The notes beneath the pieces were generated by a model. The model had not been told where the DNA came from. It saw only the letters and a program-made list of their open reading frames with translations, and made no database searches. Both the position numbers and the translations under genes were made by a program. DNA of 64,000 nt. Source: Zygnema cylindricum (lineage: Eukaryota; Streptophyta; Zygnematophyceae; Zygnematales; Zygnemataceae). Location: the NCBI GenBank assembly GCA_037447655.1, contig JBBHKE010002405.1:1-64000 (forward strand), written 5' to 3'. This document shows, piece after piece, positions 23,960-34,509 of the stretch (position 1 is the first letter of the stretch; each line of letters begins with the position of its first letter).

Positions 23960-24175
23960 TTCCCTCCCTAAGCAATCACCCTTTTGGGTTCCTTACCCTC
24001 TTCAGTTCTTTACTGAACTGCATCTCCTACATTTCCTCTCTCCATTCCCTCCCTAAGCAATCACATCTTCGATTCCTTACTAAACTGCATCTCCTCCGTT
24101 TCCTCCCTCCATTCCTTCTCTAAGCAATCAAGCTCTTCGGTTCCTTACTGAACTGTTTCTCTACGATCTTCGCCG
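23960..24175 (-). repeat. Tandem copies of the catalase stop-codon region
   Basis: On the minus strand the end of the catalase ORF (GATTGCTTAG with flanking CAGT(T)NAGTAAGGAA) recurs twice downstream: TAAGCAATCA occurs on the plus strand at 24121, about 24053 and about 23969. The units also share GGAGGGAATGG-type 3' sequence. Spacing is about 68 and 84 bp. The first copy is the real coding end and the others lie in the 3' flank or UTR. Confidence 0.85.
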
Positions 24176-27100
24176 TCACACGTGCCGCAAGATCAAAATC
24201 GACTTTCCGGAAAATATCGATCTGTCGAGCCTGGATGTTGGGAAGCGCCTGACCCAAGTGGTTTGCGATATTTACAACCGTTTGTTCCTTTATCTCTTCT
24301 GTCATCTGGTCCCTCCACAGCATGCGAGGCTGCTCGTAGTCATCCTGGTCCTTCCACTTTTGAGGGAGATAACGACCCACGGTTCCACCAGAATGACTGG
24401 AGAAACAGAGGGGAGAGGGGGAGAGGAGGGGATGGTAAGAAGGCGGAAGGGAAGGGAGAGGAAGAGAGGAGGGTAAGGAGGGAGAAGGGGAGGATAGGAA
24501 GGGAAGAGGGGAGAGGAGGGGAGAGGAGGGGAGAGGAGAAGGTGGAGGGAAAAAGGGAGCAGAGGATGGAAAAGAAAAATAAAAGGGAAGTGAAGGGGAA
24601 GGAAAAGGAAAGAAGTGGTAAAGGTATAAGGAAAAAAGGAGAATAGGAAAGGGAAAGGGAAAAAGGAAAAGGAAGAAAACGGAAAAAAACGGAAAGGGAG
24701 GAAATGGAATGCAAAAAGAAAGGAGAAAGGAATGGAAAAGAAAGTTAAGACAAAGGACGGTAAGAAGAGGAAGGTAAAGGGAAATAAAGGGGAGAGAAGT
24801 GACAAGTATAGAGTGTTAAGCAGTTATATGAAAGTATTTCTCACAATTTATATGTCATTTGTCATCGAGTTAACAAACCAGAAAGAGATAAAATACATTC
24901 TCATCTTCCTTTTTACTCTTATCAACTGACATGTTTTTATCTTCCACCTCACCATCCCATAAGAAAGGAAAGCTTAAAAGTCGGAAGAGTACATTTTCTA
25001 TCAACCAATAAACCCATTTCAATACAGTTTTGATTTGTTTGTATTTTCTTTTCTAAAGCTTGCTATAAAACTGAAAGAAATGTTTTTTTTTCCTTCTAAT
25101 TTATTGATTTTTTTCCTTCTAATTTATTGCTTTTTTTTCTCTTCTTTTTGGTAACTATTTTTACCTGTATGGAGTGATGATAGGTTGGGAAGGATCCGGT
25201 TGAGGAAGACTTTCAAATGAGTTTGGGAAATAATTCGGACCGCTTCCTCCATTATCAGAATATACCATCGCTCCGTCTCTTTGATAAGTTTGGGTTTTTG
25301 CAAACGGGCATCGATTAATCGGTATCTGCAATTGAATAAAGATGAGAACTTAAAAAAAATCAAAAAAAGGCAAGCTAAGATAAGCGGAAAAGAGAGAGGG
25401 GAGGGAGAGGGAAGGGAGAGCGGGAGGAAGGGAGAGAGAGACAGCATTGGGCTCTTGCCAACACACGCTCGTAATACAAGCCAACGAAGTTGCCAGTGAA
25501 GAAAACAACAAAAAAAATTCCATTAAACAAAAGAAAACAACATCCAGAAATTTCCATTGTTCATTTTCTTGTCCACCAGTAAGCCAAACCAACAATATTC
25601 AACTAATATCATAACACCAGCTTTCAAAAAGGTTAACAAACATGGTAACTTTCTACTAGGTCCCTCCCACTCAATAGAAACAAAGATAACACCATATTCC
25701 CATCCATTCAATCAAAATCGCCCGCCAATCAAGCTCGTTTAAAATACCCTCACAAAATTTGTTCAAATCAGATATCTAATATTAGCCAGCCACCTAGCAT
25801 TCCTTTTAAGCTTTCGGTTCTCGAATTATTCCCTTTGACACTCTTTCAACAATATTATCATTCTTTTCAGTATCTTTTTGAAATTCTTTTCGACATTTTG
25901 CCAATATTACAATATTCCCTGCAATCTCGATTTCCATACCTCCTTTAGCCCATTTAATCATCTGCATAAAGTTAGTTCCCATTTAATACCTTAACCATCC
26001 CAAAAACAATAAACATCAGCCCTTTGACATTCCCTCCAACTTTCCACCATCTGAAACCTAAACTTAATCCAAAAACAAAAAACACCTGTCAGACATCAGA
26101 CCTTTAACATTCCTTTCAAAATTTCTGGTCACCTAATCACCTGCATAAAATAGTTCCCATCTCGAACCTAAATTACTCCAAAAACAAAAAATATTTGCAA
26201 AAACATCAGCCCTTTGACATTCCCTTCGACATTTCCGTTTATCCCATTTAATCACCTGCATAAAATTGGTTCCAATTCGGTGTCTGGCCGTATCATCGTA
26301 TGCAAATAATCTCGATTGCAAAACTCGATCGGGAGAAGGTTCAATGCCAGGTGGCATGTGAGCAGGACTAAACGCCACCTGTTCAACTTCCGCAAAATAA
26401 TTGTTGGGGTTTCTATTCAAAACCACTCGACCAACTTCTCGGAGAGGATAATCTTTTTTCAGCCAAACCTGGAAACCAAAACAAGAAGGAAAAGAAAAGA
26501 AAAAGCACCAGCGAAAGGTCCAGATACAGACCAAGATAAGAGAGTGTAAGAAAGAAGGAGAAAATTCCTTCCCTGTAAAATATTCGGCGATTTCTCAAAA
26601 GATGTTCAAAAAATGTTTGGAAATTTTCAGAAAATGGTTGGAAACTATTCAAGAAACAAAAACAGAGATTTCAAACGAGCAGAGTAGACACATAGATTTC
26701 CTCCCGGTTAAATAATTCGATTTTTTCAGAAAATACTCAGAAATTGTCGGGATAATGTTCAGAAATTGTTACATTTTCTTTTTCTCAAACCCAACCATCG
26801 TCCTTTGTCCACGTTGCTCTCTTTGCCGATTTTTTTCTACCTTCAGTTTTCTATTCCTCTTCCACTAAAACAGATTACAACCAACTATTCTTCCTCCCAA
26901 CTCGGAAACCAAAAAAGAAAAAAAGAAAAAAAAAGCCAATCAAATTTCTCTTGAGTTCCAGTATCATTGAATTACCTTGGTAAGATCAAAAGGGTCCCAT
27001 TTGTACTTTTCAGCATCTTCCAATGGCATAACTTGAATATAAAATGTCCACGAAGGAAAATCATTCCTATCAATCGCCTCTTTCAAATCTCTTGTTGCAT

Positions 27101-29931
27101 AATCCGGATCATACGAATTAATCGCGAGAGCTTCTTCATGAGTTAAATTTTTACTGCCTTTATCTGCTTCGAAATGGAACTTAACCCAATTGGCCTCCCC
27201 TTTTTCATTCACCATTTTAAATGTATGGGAACCATAACCGTGCATAAATCGATATCCATCCGGAACACCTCTAGGAGAAAATGTGATTAAAACCTGCAAA
27301 AAGAAGGTAAAGAAATTATTACAATTAACATTTGAAGAACATTAAGGATTGCAAAAAAGAAGGTTCAAAAATGTGGAATATAAGTAAATATGGATTTCAC
27401 TAGCGAATGAAAGGTAAGAAAATGTGGTTAGAACTTGCAAAAAGAATGCATATGAAAATTACTTCAGGAGTAAAGCACAATGTAGTTTCTAGAAGTTCAA
27501 TTCGAACCAAATAGAATCATTGAGGTTGAAAACCAAAAACATAACAAAACAGATGTGTGAGTTTTTTTTTTTTTTTTTTTAACTTTTGGATTGAGAAGAG
27601 ATCATGCCCACCTGATGGATGGATTCAGGAACGAGGCTGAGAAAATCCCAAAAAGAATTCGCATCTCGAAGATTTGTTTGTGGATTTCTCTGAAACAGAT
27701 TCAAAAGTTCGTCATTTTTTTTCCTCGAAGTTTTTCTTTACAAATTTTCATCTTTTTGGAAGTTTTTACACAAATCAAAAAGACATCATTCCTCTTCTAA
27801 AGACTAGTAAGCGAAAAAAATAAAAAAAAAGCCGAAGGACAATTTTCCACCAAATTCAAACCCAAAAAAGAAGAATGTTTTTTGTAGACAAGATTTTCCA
27901 GAAAAATTATTTTTCAACAAACTATCAAAAACTGACAGCTTTAAATCTATAACAAAAAAATGCAAACTTTGTAACATTAAATGTCATTTTTTTTAATTTC
28001 CAAATTAACAGAAAAATGGAAATGCTGGTGTAATTTGACATGTTTTTTTTTTTGTTCACCTTAAGGGCATGAATCAAGTCAGGAAACTTGATGGGATCTC
28101 GGAGGAAAAAGACAGGTGTGTTGTTTCCAACCATATCCCAATTTCCCTCCTCCGTGTAAAACTGCAAAAACATCCATCAAAAGATTTGTAAACAGATTAA
28201 AACAAAACAACAACAAAACAAAAAAGAAAAATAAACCTTGTATACGAGATTGAAAATCTTGAATTAACACCATATACACCACATCGAACTAAGGCTCAAT
28301 TCATTTATTAAACCTGCCAGATTCATTTTTAAATGCGACGGAACAATTTTTATTTCATTTTCTTTTTCTTTTTTTTTCAACTGACCTTCAACGAAAATCC
28401 TCTAACATCACGAACAAGATCAGTGAAACCTTTCTCTCCAGTCACATTGGAAAATCGAGCAAATAAAGGCGTCTTTTTTCCTGTCTCGCTAAATATTTTG
28501 GCTTTACAAATATCCGAAATATCTCTGAGGTCGTTCAAAACAAAACAAAAAAACCAATTCGTCAAGAAACAGAAAAGAAAAAAAAACATCTCCCACTCCC
28601 TCTCCCCTCCTTGTCTACCTCCTCATCCCTCTCTCCTCTCTCCTACCTATTTTGGCTCTCTTTCACTCCCACTCTAAAATCATTTTTTTTTTCCAAAGTG
28701 CAAATATTGCGCAACTTTCCAGAAAATTTTATCATCAACATAAAAAAAGCATATTGAAGCAAATGTTTTGCAAATGCTGCTAATTTGTTTTTGTCAAAAT
28801 GAAAAATTAAACTTACTGAGTGACTTCAAAATATCCATGTGCTCCAGCTCCTTTGGCATGGACCACTCTCTCCGGTACTCGTTCTCGATTAAAATGACTC
28901 ATTTTATCAAAAAAATGAAAATCTTCAATCGAAATTGTTCCCGACTCGCCAACAGTCAAACTAACAAACAAAAATACAATCAACACAACCATCAATTAGC
29001 AAAGAATTCAGTTTCTTTTTGTTTTTTCACCACCAAACAACAAACTTTCCAGCCAAATGGAATTTTCAACCAAATTTCTATACCAAATTTTCCAAAGATA
29101 CGGTCAATGAGACTTTTTCTAGACTCACAACTTCGATGATCAACATAAATTGTAACTTGCAACTTGCAGGACAAAAAACAAATAAAAAAAACGAGACTTT
29201 CAAGAAATTAATTAGAAGAAAAAACCAAAAACAACTTCAACGACAGAAACATAGCCATTCCGGAATTAGAACTGATACTTCAAACAAAAAAACAAAAAAT
29301 AGAGTTATAACCATTCTAAACTCACAAACAACATTTCCATTATCAAAATCAATAAAAGAATCATAAACCAATTATATCTCAGAATCAACTTCCCTCTGAA
29401 TCAACACTACTCAGAACCAATACTGCTCAAAACCAATCCAACTCAGAATCAGTACCACTCAGAATTAACATTGACCAGAATCAGTACACACTACTCAGAA
29501 TCAATATTATTCAGAATCGATACACAATTCTCAGAATTAGTGCTAAGAAGAATTAATAAAACCACTAATAAAGAATTAATAAAAAGAAATTATTACCTGT
29601 TGTTGTCGTCATCAACCGGCTGTCCGGCACCTGTCGTGAGAAGAGGCTTTCCATGAGTTCCTCTTCGAGCCTCATCCTCTCCAGCCAATGGAAGATGACC
29701 ATTGGTGACGCCAGCAACTGTACTTTTAATCTTCTCGGGAATATCACTGATTGCAGTAACCACAGGTGACCTGGCAGAGTATCTTTTTCCCGTGGAAACA
29801 CTGCTTTTATGTTGAGGAAGAGAGGAGGATCCATGGAGAAAACTGGTCTTTAGGGTTTTATTCTTTTTGAAGTTAGGGTTCAAAGACTGATTGATGCACA
29901 GGCAAGAAGAGACAGCCATGGCTGTCGCCAT
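24120..29931 (-). CDS. Catalase with plastid-type N-terminal extension
   Basis: Heme catalase, dismutating hydrogen peroxide to water and oxygen. Nine exons: 29931-29597, 28960-28817, 28524-28386, 28161-28060, 27689-27612, 27293-26976, 26468-26256, 25325-25165, 24396-24120; 588 codons with consistent phases. Visible: distal histidine about H146 in [15 protein letters not shown], active-site asparagine about N219 in [14 protein letters not shown], and proximal tyrosine about Y429 in [12 protein letters not shown] (the usual residue after DT is Q, E or H; here A). The C-terminal NRCPFA...YQRDGAM...NYFPNSF followed by an extra roughly 90 aa resembles clade 3 (animal/bacterial-type) catalases rather than land-plant peroxisomal ones. 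The first roughly 62 residues are Ser/Thr/Lys-rich and nearly free of acidic residues, with a plausible cleavage at SPVVTA. The C-terminus SLIA is not a canonical PTS1. I infer plastid import. The ATG is the first in frame and continuous with catalase homology. Confidence 0.93.
24397..24800. repeat. Homopurine tract in catalase intron 8
   Basis: GGGAGAGG/GGAAAGG-rich plus strand (so pyrimidine-rich in the catalase transcript), starting within about 20 bp of the exon 9 acceptor. The long ORFs on both strands here are low-complexity artefacts. Confidence 0.85.
25955..26265 (-). repeat. Diverged copies of the catalase exon 7 end and 5' splice site in intron 7
   Basis: The true exon 7 end reads TTTTATGCAG then GTGATTAAATGGG (donor at 26255). 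A second copy, TTTTATGCAG-GTGATTAGG, has an intact GT donor at 26140. A third, TTTATGCAG-ATGATTAAATGGG, has its donor mutated to AT at 25961. The intervening spacers also share GGGAATGTCAAAGGGCTGATG. Copies lie about 115 and 179 bp apart. The second copy is a potential decoy or alternative donor. Confidence 0.85.
28587..28672. repeat. Pyrimidine-rich tract in catalase intron 2
   Basis: CTCCC/CTCTCC-rich on the plus strand, hence purine-rich in the transcript. This is the opposite polarity to the tract in intron 8. Confidence 0.7.
29380..29560. repeat. Degenerate short tandem repeat in catalase intron 1
   Basis: Irregular repeats of ACTCAGAATCANTAC-like units, about 13-25 bp apart, just downstream of the exon 1 donor in transcript sense. 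Confidence 0.7.
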
Positions 29932-30207
29932 ATTTTCTCTTTTTTTTTAAAGAAAAGCGAGAAATCAAAAGATTTCCAGTGAACCTAGATTATTATTTTC
30001 CTTTTCCTCTTAACCTCTCTACTTCTCCCTCTCTCACAAATTCTTCTCCTTCCCCCGCCTCTGTCTCGGCTACAAGAATCCTAGCCTTTCTCCTTTTTCT
30101 CTTCCAAAATTGTGCCTTTAAGCTTGTTTTCAGGAAAAAAATCGGGCTGGAAATCATGTCCGAATATCGATTACAGCAGTGAGAGTGTAGAGAGCTCGGA
30201 GAAAGGG

Positions 30208-30215
30208 CCACGTGG
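30208..30215. promoter_or_regulatory. G-box-like palindrome upstream of catalase
   Basis: CCACGTGG lies about 277 bp upstream of the catalase start codon. In plants this ACGT-core element is bound by bZIP/bHLH factors in light and stress responses. Function here is inferred from position only. Confidence 0.35.
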
Positions 30216-30368
30216 ACGGTAGCCATGGCTAGAACACGTCGAAATATTTTCGGCAGGAATTATTTTCCGGTCAGCTAAACGTGGTGCCTTGCGAGGTCGC
30301 CACAAACCCTAATGTCGCTAAAAAGAGTTGCATGGCTGCAACGTGGCAGAAAAAAAGATATTTAACCT

Positions 30369-30627
30369 GATTATTTCCTGCATGTTACATTGGACTGGAC
30401 GTTTTCTATGCGAACTGGCGCGCCAGGTGTCCAAGTGGCAGAGTGACATTCAAAAAGTGCAGCAAGTACGGAGAAGTACGGATACTCGTTTGCCCGATTT
30501 GCAGCAACAAGGCTACTTGAACTGGTCATTTCCTGCAATTTACATGGAACTGGACGCTTTCTGTGCGAACTGCGGCGTTCCAGGTGTCTCTCAGTGGAGA
30601 TGTGGCACTCAAAAGTGCATACAATAC
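30369..30627. repeat. Diverged tandem duplication (period about 154 bp)
   Basis: Two co-linear units share TTTCCTGCA, ACTGGACG, GCGAACTG, CCAGGTGTC and CAAAA(A)GTGCA at a spacing of about 154 bp. No coding conservation is evident. Confidence 0.65.
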
Positions 30628-30762
30628 AGGCCTATAGGTTCCTTACGAGGCCCAGTAGTTAAGAAAACCGTGTGGACCGGTCCACACTCCGTAACGTAAC
30701 TATCCCAGACGCTGTAATCGGGTATCGCAATAGGGTTTATGTGATTAGGGTCATTTATTTTT

Positions 30763-32214
30763 GGGAATTGCTAATCGCAGAGACAATTTCTGTTGCGCGC
30801 AGATAGTTGTCAAAAATTGTACATTTGAAGTACAGTTTAGTACAAGTTAAGTACCTTTGAGTCCAGATTTGACGGTCAATCATTCGAACAATTTTGACTG
30901 GCGAAATATTGTAACGACGGTTAAAAAAGTGACGCGCTTGCGAACGTCGACCGTCATAAAAAAAAAAACAATTCACACGGCCGGCGCAGATTTACAGTAA
31001 CAAAACTGCGGCAACCACATGTAAATAAAATGGCTGCGCGCAGATAGTTGCTCACTTGCTCCTCTGTGAGAGCCTACTGACATTTAACTTAACCGCAAAA
31101 ATGGAATCTAATCGCGAACCGTTACGTTGAACTTGGACACAAATTGAATGACGACGTCATATGCATAAATTAACTCGCACGAAACGAAAATACTTCGTAC
31201 AAGATAAGAAAGCGTACCCGCCTAAAAATATCGATGAAACTAAATGATAAAAAGCGCGTCGTCACGCGCGACCAAATGAAGCAACACTATTTACGAATAA
31301 ACATTCGTGCATTGACAACGTACTTCACATTAATTCACATTCACGGAAAAAGTAAAATGCGCACATAAAAACAGAATAAAGTACGCACTTAAATGCCAAC
31401 ATGAGCACTCACAATGGAGCTCACGTGAAGTGAGAAACTACACCGTGAATCGCTATTAGCGTAATGAAATAGATAGCGTAATGAAACAATTAGCGTACTT
31501 TACGGTAAATTGTGTTTTTTAGGGTACACCATGATACTAATTTATCATGTACTCTAATTTGTAAACTGCTTTGTAAAAATTTTCAGCCCATAATATGTCT
31601 ACACTAAAACATGTATTTGTACGAAACTGTTCAATTCGTACGCCGTCGCGTTTTTTTGACATCTGCGTTTGCCGGAAAATATTTACGCAATTATATATTA
31701 TTATATTTTCTGTACTTTTAAACTTAAAAATGTACGAATTGGTACAGATCTGGCAGTCCGTACACCACACTATTTAAAAGGGCACTAAATCACAGTTATG
31801 AACCGTATTGAGCGGGGTACCTCAAATAACGTGCAAAAACATTTAGCGTACTTTATTCTATTTGAGAATTTGCCCCAAAAAAAGGGGTACCCCAATTAGC
31901 GTCATGTACGCTAATAGCGATTCGCGGTGTACCTGCGCGCAGCCATTTTATTTACATGTGGTTGCCGCAGTTTTGTTACCGTAAATCTGCGCCGGCGGTG
32001 TGAATTGTTTTTTTTTTTATGACGGTCGACGTTCGCAAGCGCGACACTTTTTTAAACGTCGTTACAATATTTCGCCAGTCAAAGTTGTTCGACGGATTGA
32101 CCGTCAAATCTGAACTCAAAGGTACGTAGCTTGTACTAAACTGTACTTCAAATGTACAATTTTTGACGAACTACCTGCGCGCAGCAAAAACTGTCTCTGC
32201 GATTAGCAATTCCC
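30763..32214. mobile_element. Foldback element with inverted arms of about 285 bp
   Basis: The left arm (30763-31050) starts GGGAATTGCTAATCGCAGAG. Its inverted copy occupies about 31932-32214 and ends CAATTCCC. The flanking octamer TTATTTTT is at 30755-30762 and 32215-32222, although it lies in T-rich sequence. The loop contains a TA-flanked MITE. No transposase is present. Confidence 0.8.
31441..31929. mobile_element. TA-flanked MITE (CACCG family) nested in the foldback element
   Basis: Termini CACCGTGAATCGCTATTAGCG and CGCTAATAGCGATTCGCGGTG are flanked by TA on both sides. It sits next to the right arm of the foldback element. Confidence 0.8.
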
Positions 32215-32824
32215 TTATTTTTTTGTTTTTTATAATAAAAAAAAAACAAGACAGAAATAAAATAACCCTAAACATACGGTCGCGCGGAGAAGACGAGGTG
32301 TGGCCCCAATCAGCGTGCTCGCGCGTGCGAAAAATCGCAAGGTTTAGTACACCGCCAATCGCTATTAGCGTTGTGTACGCTAATCCCGTCCCGCTTTTTT
32401 TTTTTTTTATTCTCAAATAGAATTATCCACACTATTTAAAAAAAACCCTAATTCCTAATTAGAGTAATCGATTTCTTCGAAAATTTCCAAATTCCCAATT
32501 AGCGTAAACCACGCTAATTATTCGTATACGCTAAAGAAACTTCTACGCTAATAGCAACTGGCAGTGTATAGTACAGAGACGCATGAAGACGCGTTTTGCC
32601 CGACTTTAGGCGTGCCAAATCCCTGAAATCACTCAAATCAGGCTCCTTGTACCGTACTGGTGCATTCGAGTCGAGGCAGACCGTAATTAAAACAATAAAA
32701 AGTCTGCAAACGCGGAGAACCGCTATATTTCGTGACTCCCGTACTGACGACATATAATACGGATTTTTCGTAAGGTATGGAAACCACACGTAACGTGTCC
32801 ATACATTTTAGCACATTAAAACTA

Positions 32825-33031
32825 CACCGTGTATCGCTATTAGTGTTAATAATTTTTTCGCCACTTAAAGCATATTTTCTCCGTACACTCTTGTCCGATT
32901 TTCAATTTGAGACCGTCAATCGGAAGCTGAGAATCTTACCTTTCAAACGCAGCCGCCAGATCTAAGAACCGACATTCGTGTACGGAGAAAGGATGTTTAA
33001 AAACATTAACACTAATAACGATTCACGGTGT
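32825..33031. mobile_element. TA-flanked MITE (CACCG family)
   Basis: Termini CACCGTGTATCGCTATTAG and CTAATAACGATTCACGGTG lie between TA dinucleotides. Internal landmarks are CTCCGTACAC and GTGTACGGAGAAA, arranged inverted. Bases 32223-32822 hold related partial ends (ACACCGCCAATCGCTATTAG near 32349; ACGCTAATAGCAACTGG near 32550). Confidence 0.8.
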
Positions 33032-33033
33032 AC

Positions 33034-33991
33034 AATCGCTATTAGAGTTCTTTCGCCGAGTGAGCGTATTTTACCCAAAGTCATAGCTTCGTGTTAATAA
33101 CACTATTTTCGTAAATAGTCCCTAACGAGCCGTGCTGCAAAGCATCGTTTCGAGTAGTTAATTCTTTTACCGTGTTAACCCTAGTAACTGTAATAAGTCA
33201 CGAACTCTTCTGTGCCGTCTACCGTATGAGTTGAGCTAGGAAATCAATGTTTGTTATTGAATGAAAAGCTTTATTACAGTGTTCTTGTTATTGGACTAAG
33301 ATGATGAAGAAGCCATTTACCTCGAAACTAAGTCTCATCGTTGTTAATGTAGCATCCCAAAAAGCCAAGATAGTATGAAAACAATATGTGCTCGTCTTCA
33401 AGAGAGCCACATCAGCACAAATGAAGCCAGGTCCGCCTGGTGAATTGAACAGGCTCGAAATATAGAGTGGAAAGAATAAGTGTAGCCAATAACCAAGCTC
33501 CGAAGAAGGGGAGGGTCCCCCTAAGAGAGAAAACGAGCATGTGAAGAATCAGAGGAAAGCGCCTAAAGAAGCCCGTATTGAACGGTGGCAACAACCTTAT
33601 ACGAAATTAATTCTTAAACACCGACTTCATAGTAATAATGGAGAAAACCGGCACGTGGACTACGATCCTGCAGGTCTCCCTACACCAAACTAGTATAATA
33701 CATTTTAAATTTGCATTGGCACCAATAATTCCTTTCCCCTAACAGGCTAAGAATACGCGTAAGCAGTGTAGCATGCAAAAATCGTATGTTCTATGCAATA
33801 AATTCTTTATATATACGTTAAGACCAGAGTAAAAACAAAAAAACAAAACAACAAAACACAAACAAACACTCAAACGCATAGGAAAAATGAAGCAAAAAAA
33901 TCCTCCCTAAAAAACAACGAAATGAACAACTAACCAAGAGCTCCAAACATCTTCCCAAGAATGAAAAAAACCTTTTTTTTATTTCCTTTTT
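33034..33991. other. Intergenic, 3' of RCL1
   Basis: No gene, repeat family or RNA gene recognised. It includes the probable RCL1 3' UTR on the minus strand just below 33992. Confidence 0.4.
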
Positions 33992-34467
33992 TTATGAAAT
34001 TTTTTTCGACAGATTTTTCAGTCCGTTTCCCACACACGACAACAAAACGGTTCCGGTCGAGGGCTCGGGACTAATATTAAATTGAACTCCCAAAAACTCT
34101 TTAATATCTCGAAGAACTCGAATCGAGTGTGGAGAGAGAGGTCCGACTCGAACTTTGGAAACATCCTCGGGACAAATCGCACATAAAAGGAATAAAAGAC
34201 CCTGAGAAAAAAAAAAAGAGAACGTTGAAATCGTTATTAGACTAAAAAAAAATATTATTACAGTGGGATAATCATTCTAGAGTAAGATAATCATTATCAG
34301 AGTAGAATAATTATTATAAGACTAAAACAGTTAATTATTGGAGTACAATGATAATTATTATAGTAAAATAATTACTATTGGAGTACATAAGAAGACTAAA
34401 ATAATTATTATTAGAGTAACATAATTATCATTAGAGTAAACTAATTGTTAGCAAGGGCTTTATAAAA

Positions 34468-34509
<42 letters not shown>

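Noticed and set aside
24302-24805. ORFs of 124-167 codons opposite and within catalase intron 8
   Set aside because: Simple purine tract translated in several frames. The real exon here is the 24396-24120 frame.
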